A stretch of 64,000 nt of DNA from Lysobacter soyae (GTDB lineage: Bacteria; Pseudomonadota; Gammaproteobacteria; Xanthomonadales; Xanthomonadaceae): contig NZ_CP080544.1 of NCBI RefSeq assembly GCF_019551435.1, forward strand, positions 434,001 to 498,000, read 5' to 3'. The stretch's first letter is position 1. Each line of letters opens with the position of its first letter. This document shows positions 1 to 8,792 of this stretch, piece by piece. The notes beneath the pieces are model-generated. The model was not told where the DNA came from, ran no database searches, and saw only the letters and a list, made by a program, of their open reading frames with translations. The position numbers were made by a program, and so were the translations under genes.

Positions 1-1357
1 CGGCCAACCACCGCACGGGCTTGATCATCGAATCGATCGATCGTGTCATATGCGCGAAATCGATCTTGCCGTTTTCGTCAGAGGCGTGGTGGTAGTCCTT
101 GTGCAAACCATAGCTGGAAACGGTGTGCGCAACGACCCCTTGTCGTGCAAAGGTGTAGTTGTCAGAACGTTGAAAGAAGTTTTCCTCCGGGTGCGGGTCG
201 GCCACCAATCGCGCACCGCGTTTGGCAAGTTCCGCACCCAGATTTGAGCGGTCGTAGCCGGTCAGCCACAGCGTTTGCGCAGCGACCTTGTCATCCGGGC
301 GGCCGATCATTTCAAACTGCAAATTGGCGACGAAGTTTTCTTTCGGGAAGGGCAGGGTTTGCAGGAAATGACGCGAGCCATAGCCGCCGGCCTCTTCGCT
401 TCCGAAACAGACGAAATAGATCGTGCGCTTTGGCTTTTTGCCCGCGGCCAGTGCGCGGGCTAGTTCCATCACCGCCACCGACCCCGAGGCGTCATCGTCG
501 GCGCCGTTGTTAATGCGATCCGTATCGGTCTCTTTGGTGCTCACGCCCAAGTGATCCAAGTGCGCACTCAACACAATCGTCTGTGCCGCCAGCTTGGGAT
601 CGCTGCCGGTGATTTTGCCAATGGCGTTCCACGTCGATGTGTCCGCCTGTTTCTTGAACATGGTGTCGAAAGCTATTTCGCTGCCGTCCTTCAGGGAAGA
701 CAGGTGCTGACCAAGCGCCTCATCCACGAACAACAAGTTGCCTTGCTCACCGGCTTCCACGTCCCGTTCGGCAAGCGTGGCCCAGTTGTCGCGAATCTGT
801 TTGTTTGCCGGCACGATCACCGTGCGCGTGCCAGCTCGAGTCAGCTTGCGGAATTCCGCGAAAACATCGTTGAACTGCGCATCCTCAGCAACGGATAGCA
901 ACACCACAGCATCCTTCTCTGCAGCCTCACCGGCCTTGAGCTTTTGCAGCTTGCCTTGCACATGGGTATCCGCCATGCGGAAAGCCACCACATTGCGCTT
1001 CCAATCCATTTGCTTGGCAAGCGCGCCTTGTGCCTCGAAGGAATCGACGACCTTCTTGCCAAGGACCGGCACCGTTTGCACGAAACTCGCACGGCCGACG
1101 GTATCCACATCGCCAGCCGGCTCAAGGCCAAACTGCATGAATTGCGAGCCGATATATTCGGCCGCAATGCGCTCGAACAAGGTGCCACTACCCCGACCTT
1201 GCATCGCATCGCCCGCCAGGAAATACATTTCCGCGCGCACGTCGCGCTCTTGCACGCCCGTTTGTGGGGACGCGGCCTGTGCGCTGGTGAGTGCGCTCGC
1301 AAGCAGGCAGGCGGCAACAAGGGCTTTCAGTCGAGCTTGAGGCTTGGCATTCATCAT
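1..1357 (-). CDS. M28 family zinc aminopeptidase, exported, 3' end cut by the window
   Basis: About 452 residues are visible and the frame runs off base 1 without a stop. It starts MM-N-A-K at 1357, or at the second ATG, 1354. A signal peptide of about 26 residues (hydrophobic run ending ASALTSAQA) predicts export. A protease-associated-like region (about 100-220) precedes the peptidase domain. M28 zinc-site landmarks are present: SAHLDH near residue 264, NGADDDASG near 285, SEEAGG near 317 and a late His in SSYGLHKDYHH. The family removes N-terminal residues from peptides outside the cytoplasm using two zinc ions. The extracted reading is clean with no frameshift. Substrate preference cannot be told. 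It lies alone, 50 bases from the dioxygenase gene on the same strand. Confidence 0.9.
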   Translation of the reverse strand, partial: MMNAKPQARLKALVAACLLASALTSAQAASPQTGVQERDVRAEMYFLAGDAMQGRGSGTLFERIAAEYIGSQFMQFGLEPAGDVDTVGRASFVQTVPVLGKKVVDSFEAQGALAKQMDWKRNVVAFRMADTHVQGKLQKLKAGEAAEKDAVVLLSVAEDAQFNDVFAEFRKLTRAGTRTVIVPANKQIRDNWATLAERDVEAGEQGNLLFVDEALGQHLSSLKDGSEIAFDTMFKKQADTSTWNAIGKITGSDPKLAAQTIVLSAHLDHLGVSTKETDTDRINNGADDDASGSVAVMELARALAAGKKPKRTIYFVCFGSEEAGGYGSRHFLQTLPFPKENFVANLQFEMIGRPDDKVAAQTLWLTGYDRSNLGAELAKRGARLVADPHPEENFFQRSDNYTFARQGVVAHTVSSYGLHKDYHHASDENGKIDFAHMTRSIDSMIKPVRWLA

Positions 1358-1407
1358 GGGCAAATTCACATCAGACGAGATGAATGCCAGTCTAGCCGCA
1401 GTCGTCG

Positions 1408-2211
1408 TCAGGCGGCTTGTGCCATCAGCTCATCTTGCAGTCCGAATCCGAACGAATCCATGGACAGCACACCATAGGTCATGCCGCCTTCGATCAAGCT
1501 GCGCGCATCATCCGGATGGCTAGCACCGACGGCCACCAACAAGGGCAAGTAGTGTTCTTCAGTCGGATGCGCGCGCGTCGCGTGCGGTGCACGAGCACGA
1601 TAGTCGATCAAGGCCGCCACATCGCCGCGCGCCACCGCATCGCCCACCCAATCGGCAAATGCTTTTGCGTAGTCGGGATCCGCTATCGGTGCACGAAACT
1701 CATACAGGTTATGGGTGAGGCTGCCCGACCCGATGACCAGCACACCGCGCTCGCGCAATGGGGCCAAGGCAGCACCGAGCGCGTAAGCACGTGCTGGTGT
1801 CACGTCATACGGCAACGACACTTGCAGCACCGGCAAGTCGGCTGAGGGTCGCAAATGGCGCAATGGCACCCACGCACCGTGGTCGAGTCCGCGGTGATGA
1901 TCCAAGCGCGCTTCAATGCCGGCGGTCGACAACATCGCAACGATGTCTTCCGCCAGTCCAGGCGCACCGGGCGGCGTGTATTGAAGGCTGTACAACGCGG
2001 GCGGGAATCCGCCGAAATCGTGCACGGTTTCCGGCGCGGCGGTGGCGCCGACTTTGACGCCATCGGTTTGCCAGTGCGGCGACACGACCACGATCGCGGT
2101 GATCGCATCGAAGTGTGCACCGATATGTTGCAGGTTCGGTCCAAGCACGCCGGGTTCCAGTGCAAACATCGGCGAGCCGTGCGAGATGAACAGGGCGGGT
2201 GCGCGGGTCAT
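1408..2211 (-). CDS. ygiD: DODA/YgiD-type class III extradiol ring-cleavage dioxygenase
   Basis: The 267-residue protein matches the LigB-like 4,5-DOPA extradiol dioxygenase family in length and motifs. Visible landmarks are the N-terminal FISHGSP, VVSPHW near residue 45 and GLDHGAWVPL near 110, which supply the conserved histidines that bind the metal. Family members open catechol-type rings with O2; the physiological substrate in bacteria is usually unknown. GGAG lies eight bases before the ATG. It follows the doxX gene by 69 bases on the same strand, so the two are probably co-transcribed under the divergent LysR regulator. Assignment to the family is firm; the substrate is inferred only. 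Confidence 0.92.
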   Translation of the reverse strand: MTRAPALFISHGSPMFALEPGVLGPNLQHIGAHFDAITAIVVVSPHWQTDGVKVGATAAPETVHDFGGFPPALYSLQYTPPGAPGLAEDIVAMLSTAGIEARLDHHRGLDHGAWVPLRHLRPSADLPVLQVSLPYDVTPARAYALGAALAPLRERGVLVIGSGSLTHNLYEFRAPIADPDYAKAFADWVGDAVARGDVAALIDYRARAPHATRAHPTEEHYLPLLVAVGASHPDDARSLIEGGMTYGVLSMDSFGFGLQDELMAQAA

Positions 2212-2229
2212 GAAGTGAACTCCAAAAGG

Positions 2230-2253
2230 CGCCGCGCGATGTATTGCGCGGCG
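2230..2253 (-). other. GC-rich hairpin between doxX and the dioxygenase gene
   Basis: CGCCGCGC (2230-2237) and GCGCGGCG (2246-2253) form a perfect 8-bp stem with an 8-base loop. On the transcribed strand only CCTTTT follows, so it is not a convincing terminator. It could stabilise or attenuate the doxX-dioxygenase transcript. Confidence 0.4.
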
Positions 2254-2280
2254 AAAGGGAATGGAAATGCGTTGTTGAAA

Positions 2281-2679
2281 TCAGCGGGCAATCGCTCCGC
2301 GGCGTTTGTTCAACCACGCGTCGATGCTGAAGTCACCGGCACCATGCGCGGCCAACACTAGGAAACCGCCGGCCATGGCCACGTTTTTCCAGAAACTGAT
2401 GGCCTGCATTTGGTCGCCGAAATCGGCGTGGAACAGCGCGGCGGAAACTAGTGAGAAGCCGGCCAGCGCGAGAGCGATCCAACGGGTGAACGCGCCGCCG
2501 AGCACAGCAAGACCCCCGCCGAGTTCAAGCGCGATGACGAGCGGCAGAAGTGCGCCGGGTACGCCCTTGGATTCCATGTATTGCTGGGTGGCGGCATAGC
2601 CCGCGATCTTGCCCCAGCCGGAAATGATGAAGATGAGCGAAAGGCCGGTGCGGCCTAGCAGGGTGAGCAAAGCGTTCAT
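2281..2679 (-). CDS. DoxX family membrane protein
   Basis: This is a 132-residue, four-helix inner-membrane protein with the DoxX hallmarks: N-terminal RTGLSLIFIISGWGK, a central LELGGGLAVLGG helix, and a short C-terminal tail. AGGA lies about eight bases before the ATG. DoxX proteins are linked to quinone or thiol redox balance and to aromatic-compound stress, but no catalytic activity can be assigned here. It leads a two-gene unit with the extradiol dioxygenase and diverges from a LysR gene, an arrangement consistent with induction by a catechol or quinone-like signal (inference). Confidence 0.9.
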   Translation of the reverse strand: MNALLTLLGRTGLSLIFIISGWGKIAGYAATQQYMESKGVPGALLPLVIALELGGGLAVLGGAFTRWIALALAGFSLVSAALFHADFGDQMQAISFWKNVAMAGGFLVLAAHGAGDFSIDAWLNKRRGAIAR

Positions 2680-2773
2680 GAGAAGTCCTTTGTGCAGAAG
2701 CGGGTGGAAAAGCGATAAGCCAACTTTGGGCTGGTGACCACTGTATTACGAACACCTGTGGCGATAAATGCGG

Positions 2774-2797
2774 AATATAATGAAACACTGTTGCATT
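2774..2797. promoter_or_regulatory. divergent lysR/doxX promoter with palindromic operator candidate
   Basis: A perfect TATAAT lies at 2776-2781, with a predicted start near 2788 for the LysR gene. On the other strand TATATT (2774-2779) could serve doxX. The near-palindrome ATGAAACA-C-TGTTGCAT (2780-2796, one mismatch) spans the predicted start, as expected for LysR autoregulation. No good -35 is visible. Confidence 0.45.
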
Positions 2798-2811
2798 TAG
2801 CGAGACAATCG

Positions 2812-3705
2812 ATGCTCGATCCCCAGCAACTCAGCAGCTTTCTTGCGGTGGTTCGCGCCGGGAGTTTTGTCGGTGCCGCCGAGGCTTCGGGTCTGTCGAA
2901 GGCAGCGGTGTCACGACATGTCGCCGATCTCGAAGGGCGGCTAGGCGTACGTCTCTTGCATCGAACCACCCGGCGACTCTCCCTCACCCAAGAAGGACAG
3001 CGTTTCCATGCGCGCGCGCTCGAATTGGTGGAAGCGCTTGACGACCTTGAGTCAGAAACCAGTGCCAGCGGTGGCGAGCCCACGGGCGTGTTGCGCGTGA
3101 ATGTGCCGGTCACTTTCGGGAACTTGCACCTTGCGCCCTTGTGGTCGCAATTCATTGAACGGCATCCCAAAGTGTCGCTGGATGTGACTTTGAATGATCG
3201 CGTGGTGGATCTTTTCGAGGAAGGCTACGATCTTGCCGTGCGAATCACCACCCTGGCCGACTCGCAGTTGGTCAGCCGGCGACTTGCCACTACCCGTGTG
3301 GTCTTGTGCGCCGCGCCACAGTATCTGAAGCAACACGGCACACCGACGCATCCACGAGAACTTTCGCGGCATCAGGTGCTGTCTTATCGCTATTGGGGTG
3401 GCGGTGATCTCTGGCGCTTCAAAGGGCCCGAGGGCGATGTGGAGGTGCGTGTACATCCACGCTTGCATAGCAACAGTGGCGACACCTGTCGCGCGGGCGC
3501 GCTCGCCGCCCACGGCATCATTCTGCAACCGGACTTTTTGGTCGGTGCCGACTTGGCCACCGGACGCTTGGTGGAATTGATGCCGGAGTATCGCTCGATC
3601 GAACTCGGTATCCATGCGGTGTATCCCACTCGCAAACATCTGCCGATGAAAACGCGCAGTCTGCTCGACTTCCTGGTGGCATCGTTCGAGAAGCGACCTT
3701 GGTAA
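2812..3705 (+). CDS. LysR family transcriptional regulator
   Basis: The 297-residue protein has an N-terminal winged helix-turn-helix (about 3-62: QQLSSFLAVV, GLSKAAVSRHVADLE, LLHRTTRR) and a LysR substrate-binding domain from about 90 to the end. The open frame extends 26 residues further upstream to 2734, but the ATG at 2812 gives the normal family length and places the HTH at the N-terminus, so it was chosen. It diverges from doxX-dioxygenase, which makes those genes its most likely targets. The effector is unknown. The polysaccharide deacetylase follows only 33 bases downstream and may be read through. Confidence 0.92.
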   Translation: MLDPQQLSSFLAVVRAGSFVGAAEASGLSKAAVSRHVADLEGRLGVRLLHRTTRRLSLTQEGQRFHARALELVEALDDLESETSASGGEPTGVLRVNVPVTFGNLHLAPLWSQFIERHPKVSLDVTLNDRVVDLFEEGYDLAVRITTLADSQLVSRRLATTRVVLCAAPQYLKQHGTPTHPRELSRHQVLSYRYWGGGDLWRFKGPEGDVEVRVHPRLHSNSGDTCRAGALAAHGIILQPDFLVGADLATGRLVELMPEYRSIELGIHAVYPTRKHLPMKTRSLLDFLVASFEKRPW

Positions 3706-3738
3706 AGTGACAACGCGTATGCAAGGAGAGCACGCCAT

Positions 3739-5523
3739 TTGAAACGCATTGCCAAACGCACTTACGTGCTTGTCTTGCTCTGTATCGTCTTCCTCGGATT
3801 GGTGGCGTGGACGGCTTGGCGCGTCTACACCGCTACATATGTGTTCAAAGGACTGCATGGTCCGGTAGCTGCAACGGTGATGCCGCATATCGATGCGGCG
3901 CAAGTGGACACTTTCGATCAGGGTTCCGAACAGCGCATCGCAGTGTTGATCACCGATCCGGACTCGGATTGGCTGGGCTGGGTGCGCGCCTTCAAAGCGC
4001 ATGGCATCCCGGCGCGATTCACGCTTGATCCGGCGGTGGCCTTTCGCCATCACGTGGTGCTGGTCTATCCCATCGTGTCAGGCAAGGCGATGTCGGCGAA
4101 TGCCTTGCGCGGCTTGGCAAACCACATACATAGCGGGAACGTGGTGCTGGCGTTTGAACTCGCAGGAGGCGGCTTGAACGACGTGTTCGGCGTTTCGGGC
4201 TATCGTCCCGCCAAGTCGCGCGAGGAAATCCGCTGGATGCAGCCTCGCGGTATTCCGCGCGAAGATGTCGTTCGCGTCAATCGTGAAGAAAAGCTTTGGA
4301 CGCTGGGTTATTCCGCAACGTCGGCCACGGTGCTCGCGCGTTTCGACGATGACACGGCAGCTCTCACCTGCAATCAACAAGTGGGCATGGCTTGTTTGAT
4401 GGGTCTGGATGCCGGACGTCTGATCCAAATGGGCATGGACGGTCGCGCCGAACCGATCAATCGCCAATACGTGAACGGCTACGAGCCCGGCATGGATGTG
4501 TTGGTGCGCTGGATCCGCGACCTTTACCTCGCGCAAGAACCGATGCCCTGGCGCGTTTCGACGGTGCCGGAAGACAAGGCTCTGGCGATGTTGCCGACGC
4601 ACGATGTGGACTATGGTCCCTCGGTGCGCAATTCCTTGGCCTTCGCGAACGTGCTGAAGGATCGCGATGTGTCTGGCACTTTCTTTTTCCAGACCAAGTA
4701 CCGCCGCGATTACAACGACGAAGTGTTTTTCGACCCCGATGCCGTCAAGGTGATGCACAACCTGGTCGGCATGAAGATGGAGCTCGGCAGTCACACGGTC
4801 GCGCACTCGCGTCAGTTCGAACACATGCCGCTGGGAACCGGGCACGAACAATATCCCGACTACCGTCCGTTTGTGAAAGCGCGCGGCACGGTCACCGATG
4901 GCACGGTGCTCGGCGAGTTGCGAATCTCGAAGTATCTGATTGAATCCCTGTCGTCTGCACAGGTGGTGTCGTTCCGTCCGGGGTATTTGTCGTATCCCTT
5001 TGTATTGCCGGAGGCGCTCGCGGCCACCGGCTACCGCTACTCCTCTTCACTGACCGCCAATCGCACCCTCACGCATTTGCCCTATCAAATGACGGTGGGT
5101 CGTGCCGGCCGCGCTTTGGCGCCGGTGTTTGAATTTCCAGTCACGATCGAGGACGAGGCGCAGCCGCCGTTGGGTGAGCGTTTCGATCAAGCGCAAGAGG
5201 TCATGCACGATATCGCCCGCAATCAGGGGCTCGCAGTGCTGCTGAACCATCCGGATATCACCGGGCACAAGTTGGAATTCGAGCGGCGCTGGATTGATGC
5301 TTGGCGCGATCGTGCATGGATCGGCAACCTTGAATCCTTCGGGCAATGGTGGGTGGCGCGCGATCAGGTCGACATCAATGTGGTGCGTGTTGGCAAGGGC
5401 TGGGTGCTGGAAGCACATTCGCCACTGGCAATACGCGGTTTGGTCGTCCATCTGCCAAAAGCTCCGCGTAAAAAGGTGCGTCTGGATTTGGCAGCGGGGG
5501 AGACGGTACGCATCGCGCTGTAA
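3739..5523 (+). CDS. membrane-anchored polysaccharide deacetylase (NodB homology) protein
   Basis: The 594-residue protein starts with TTG; GGAG sits eight bases upstream and there is no nearby in-frame ATG. A single N-terminal membrane segment (about 9-29) suggests an inner-membrane anchor with a periplasmic body. Residues 70-270 form a Rossmann-like region without a clear family. From about 285 the NodB metal site is readable: THDVD, the His pair in GSHTVAHS, SFRPGYLSYP, and LLNHPDITGH near the end. All predicted metal and catalytic residues are present, so it should be an active de-N-acetylase of a cell-wall or exported polysaccharide. There is no exopolysaccharide cluster nearby, so the substrate is open. 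Confidence 0.85.
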   Translation: MKRIAKRTYVLVLLCIVFLGLVAWTAWRVYTATYVFKGLHGPVAATVMPHIDAAQVDTFDQGSEQRIAVLITDPDSDWLGWVRAFKAHGIPARFTLDPAVAFRHHVVLVYPIVSGKAMSANALRGLANHIHSGNVVLAFELAGGGLNDVFGVSGYRPAKSREEIRWMQPRGIPREDVVRVNREEKLWTLGYSATSATVLARFDDDTAALTCNQQVGMACLMGLDAGRLIQMGMDGRAEPINRQYVNGYEPGMDVLVRWIRDLYLAQEPMPWRVSTVPEDKALAMLPTHDVDYGPSVRNSLAFANVLKDRDVSGTFFFQTKYRRDYNDEVFFDPDAVKVMHNLVGMKMELGSHTVAHSRQFEHMPLGTGHEQYPDYRPFVKARGTVTDGTVLGELRISKYLIESLSSAQVVSFRPGYLSYPFVLPEALAATGYRYSSSLTANRTLTHLPYQMTVGRAGRALAPVFEFPVTIEDEAQPPLGERFDQAQEVMHDIARNQGLAVLLNHPDITGHKLEFERRWIDAWRDRAWIGNLESFGQWWVARDQVDINVVRVGKGWVLEAHSPLAIRGLVVHLPKAPRKKVRLDLAAGETVRIAL

Positions 5524-5552
5524 GGTCACGGCGCGAGTTGCGAACGACGGGG

Positions 5553-7103
5553 TTAAGGTCTGTCTTCTGGCGAAGCGTCGCTATCCTCTTTTTCGATGTC
5601 GCGAAGAATCTCGTTCAACGCTTTTTGCACGCCTTGCGCATCCCAGTCCGTCATTTCCAGAACATCACAGGCCACAGCCTGCGAATCGGCATCGCAAATG
5701 GCCTTCAAACGTTCCTCCGGCACTTCGTCGTTGAGCTCCACGGCGGCGCGCGCGAGATTCTCACAACCGATGCGGATGTTGGCGCGGCACAAGCGGGTGT
5801 AGTCACGTGCGGCGGCGTCCCAATTGCCGGCGAGTGCGGATTGGTTGCCACGCGTATTGCAGCCTTGCAGCTTTCCGGCATCGCAACATGTAGCGACTTC
5901 CGCCGGTGAAACCACCGGGCAATCGGTTGGCATCGCTACTTCGCGGTATCGCGGCGGCGGCTGACAGTGTGATGCGCCACCCGATGCAGGCACGTAGACG
6001 TTGCCTTGGGTCCAAGTATCTGTCCCGATCAGCATGTCGCCCGCAGCGCGGAACACGAAATCTGCGCCTTTGTCGTGTCGAACCTTGACGACACCGTCCT
6101 CGACACGTGCACGCCGTGTACTGAATCCTGAAATCGTCACGCGTCCGCGATCTTGGAAATCAAGCTCGCTGTACAAAGTGTCGGCTTCATTAAGCGCCAC
6201 AAAGCGGCCGCATGGCACAGCGTTCGATGGTGAGAACGCTTGCACCTGCCGCAGTCGTTGCAAGGTACGTGGAAAGTTCGGGCAGGCACGTTGATTGTCG
6301 TCGAAAGCACAAGCCTGCATTTGTGTGTCCAACCAAGGCGCAAAGCGACCGGCTGCCAGCAGCGTGTCGGCAAACGCGGCGCAACCTTCTCCCGAGCGCG
6401 ATCGCTTGCACAAGGCCGGAAGTTCATCGAGGATGGCGGCCGGAATCGGCGGTGGTGAACCGAACGCAGCAGCGATGCCCGCGGTAAAGGCTTGCCCGAT
6501 ATAGTTGCCGATCGCCGCTTCGCAATCCGCCCTATTGAAATTGCGGGCTTTTTCGTCGCATGCGCGCTTCAGCGCCTCGGGGGGTTCGCGATCAAGTTCA
6601 GGGGGGCGGGCCGCTGTTCTCAAAAAGGTCTTGCAGCCGTAGCCGATGCCTTCCGCGCAGACTTCGCGCATGTTGCCGAGGTCGGACTTGTCGAGCACGG
6701 ACTTTTCGCAATGGGCGAGATCGTTGCGGCAACGTCCGGGCGGTGGCAAAACGACATCGGGCTCGCAAGGAAGACTGGCATCGCGACTCAGACGGTCGCC
6801 CGGCGTGCCCTCATCGTCGATTTCGACTAGGTCGTCACCCTTGATCCGGTAATGGCGAACCACGCCCACATCGGGATCCAACGTATACAAATCCCCATCG
6901 CGAACTTGATATAGGTGACGCCCGAAGATCGCGCCGCTGTGTGCGGGCTCGATTTGCTGCGCATTGACCACGCGAAGTGTCGAACCGGCATCGGCGGTGC
7001 TCCGAAACACGGTCCCGCAAACCAAATTTTCCGCCTGCGCTTGCATCGCAACACATGCCAACAGGCCGGCAGCCCACAGTCGCCCGCGTCCAAGCAATGA
7101 CAT
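5553..7103 (-). CDS. secreted cysteine-rich repeat protein of unknown function
   Basis: The 516-residue protein has a signal peptide ending near AMQAQA (residue 24), so it is exported. I do not recognise an enzyme domain. Residues 25-110 look beta-rich. Beyond that, Cys pairs recur within helical stretches: CAEGIGYGC (149-157), CDEKARNFNRADC (182-194), CKRSRSGEGC (232-241), then CDAGKLQGC, CRANIRIGC and CDADSQAVAC in the last 120 residues. Two Cys seven or eight residues apart in a helix pair is the pattern of Sel1-like, Hcp-type disulfide repeats. The C-terminus is acidic. It lies tail to tail with the deacetylase gene and 24 bases from the MFS gene. Confidence 0.8.
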   Translation of the reverse strand: MSLLGRGRLWAAGLLACVAMQAQAENLVCGTVFRSTADAGSTLRVVNAQQIEPAHSGAIFGRHLYQVRDGDLYTLDPDVGVVRHYRIKGDDLVEIDDEGTPGDRLSRDASLPCEPDVVLPPPGRCRNDLAHCEKSVLDKSDLGNMREVCAEGIGYGCKTFLRTAARPPELDREPPEALKRACDEKARNFNRADCEAAIGNYIGQAFTAGIAAAFGSPPPIPAAILDELPALCKRSRSGEGCAAFADTLLAAGRFAPWLDTQMQACAFDDNQRACPNFPRTLQRLRQVQAFSPSNAVPCGRFVALNEADTLYSELDFQDRGRVTISGFSTRRARVEDGVVKVRHDKGADFVFRAAGDMLIGTDTWTQGNVYVPASGGASHCQPPPRYREVAMPTDCPVVSPAEVATCCDAGKLQGCNTRGNQSALAGNWDAAARDYTRLCRANIRIGCENLARAAVELNDEVPEERLKAICDADSQAVACDVLEMTDWDAQGVQKALNEILRDIEKEDSDASPEDRP

Positions 7104-7127
7104 ATCGACCTCCCCGTCGAAGAATTT

Positions 7128-8735
7128 TCAGCGCGTGATCATACGCTGGATGTCTTCGAGACGACGGCCGCGTGTCTCGACGCCGGCGCGCCAAATCATC
7201 ACGCCGGCAATCGCGGTCGCGACGGCGATGACCAGCGCCGACAACGCGAAGTGCGTAAACAATCCGGCGACGCCTAGCCCTGCGCCCAACATGCCGCCGA
7301 ACTTGGAGCCGGCCGCGATCAGGCCGGAGCCCGTGCCGCGCAAATGCACCGGATAGATCTCTGCCGCATAGGGAATCAACATCGCAATGACGCCACTGAT
7401 GCTGACCAGCAAAGACGCCGTTGCCAAAATCGTGGCGCTTTGCGCGCGCACCTGCATCACGCTGATCGCCCAAAACGCCATCAGCGACAGCGCCGACAAC
7501 CCCACAAACAACACCAACGATTTGTAACTGCTCCAGCGGTGGTACATCCACACAACCACAGCGATGCCCGGCAAGGCGAACAGTGCGGATTTCGCCAACA
7601 GCGCGCTCGCGGCTTTCGGATCCACACCGAGCTCGGTCAAGTTCACCGGCAACCACAGCAGGAAGCCGAAATTGGCGAGTCCCCAAGCCATGCCACAGGT
7701 GAGCAAGCCCCAGCTGATCGCAGCATGCGGGCCACGCAACAGTTCGCGCATGCCGACGGCCTTCGGCAAGGCATCGAGATTGGGCGTGCCCGGGTGCGTG
7801 TCATCATCCACTTCAACATCGGCTGCATTGCCGGAAAACTTGCGCAACACCGCGCGCGCGGCGTCTTCCAAACCCACGTTCGATAGAAAACGCGGCGACT
7901 CCGGAATGAAGCGGTACAGCATGATGATCAGTGCGCCGGTGGGCAAGCCCAACAACCAGAGCACGCGCCAGCTAAACATCGGTTCCAGGGTCGCTGCGGC
8001 ACCCGATGCCGCGAGATAACCCGCAGAGGTGCCCACACCCCCCAGGGCAACCAACAACCAACCGCGGTGGGCGGCAGGCACGGTTTCGGCCATGAGGGTG
8101 AAGGTGATCGGCAACAAGCCGCCGGCCGACGCGCCCATCAAAAAGCACATCGCAAGGTTCCAGTTGAAGCTCGGCATCGCACCGCAGATCGCGGTGCCGA
8201 TGAACATCAAGGCGCCCATCAAGATCGCCGAACGGCGACCGAACACATCGGCCACGCGGCCCCACACAATCGAACCCACGACCGTGCCGGTCAAGGCAAC
8301 AAAGGCCAACAAACTGGCCGAAGGCTTGCTGATGCCGTATTCCTCGCTCATGCCGGGCACGACGAAACCCAAGGTGGCCGGTTTCATGACGTCCACCGCC
8401 AAGGCCACGACCAACACAGCCACGAGTTTCCAATGTTCTTTATTCAATGCGACCGAGTCGGCCACATGAAAATGCAAATGGCCACCATCACCCGCCGCGG
8501 CCGATCGCATTTGCGACAGTCGCGGCATCATGCCGTAAGCGGCAAAGGCAAGGCCGATCGGAATCGCGGCCATCCCGAGCCACATTTCCGTGGTCATCGG
8601 CATGCCGACCATGTGCCAGTGCGTGTGTTGGCCCATCATGAACATCGGCATGTGCGCGAACACACCGCCCACGATCATCAAGCAGCCGAACCAAAATGCC
8701 AGTGGGTGAGGGAAATTCAGCGCGTTCTTGGACAC
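7128..8735 (-). CDS. MFS transporter with an extra His/Met-rich N-terminal membrane segment
   Basis: The 535-residue inner-membrane carrier has a standard MFS fold from about residue 104, with the loop motif GRVADVFGRRSA and a second RG-rich loop after helix 6 (PAAHRGW). The N-terminal 100 residues are unusual: two additional hydrophobic helices (about 12-27 and 50-69) joined by a loop with four His and seven Met in twenty residues (28-47), then GGHLHFH at 84-90. The core resembles the sugar/metabolite porter group by general pattern, but no substrate can be named. The His/Met-rich loop might bind a metal (inference). There is no neighbouring enzyme that hints at a substrate. Confidence 0.88.
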   Translation of the reverse strand: MSKNALNFPHPLAFWFGCLMIVGGVFAHMPMFMMGQHTHWHMVGMPMTTEMWLGMAAIPIGLAFAAYGMMPRLSQMRSAAAGDGGHLHFHVADSVALNKEHWKLVAVLVVALAVDVMKPATLGFVVPGMSEEYGISKPSASLLAFVALTGTVVGSIVWGRVADVFGRRSAILMGALMFIGTAICGAMPSFNWNLAMCFLMGASAGGLLPITFTLMAETVPAAHRGWLLVALGGVGTSAGYLAASGAAATLEPMFSWRVLWLLGLPTGALIIMLYRFIPESPRFLSNVGLEDAARAVLRKFSGNAADVEVDDDTHPGTPNLDALPKAVGMRELLRGPHAAISWGLLTCGMAWGLANFGFLLWLPVNLTELGVDPKAASALLAKSALFALPGIAVVVWMYHRWSSYKSLVLFVGLSALSLMAFWAISVMQVRAQSATILATASLLVSISGVIAMLIPYAAEIYPVHLRGTGSGLIAAGSKFGGMLGAGLGVAGLFTHFALSALVIAVATAIAGVMIWRAGVETRGRRLEDIQRMITR

Positions 8736-8792
8736 GTTCAGGCACTCATGGGGTCAGCGTGGGTGCGCTGAAAAATAATGGAAGAAAAGAAA

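Noticed and set aside
3052-4053. 333-residue open frame on the minus strand
   Set aside because: It covers parts of the LysR and deacetylase genes in antisense and has no supporting start signal or motif.
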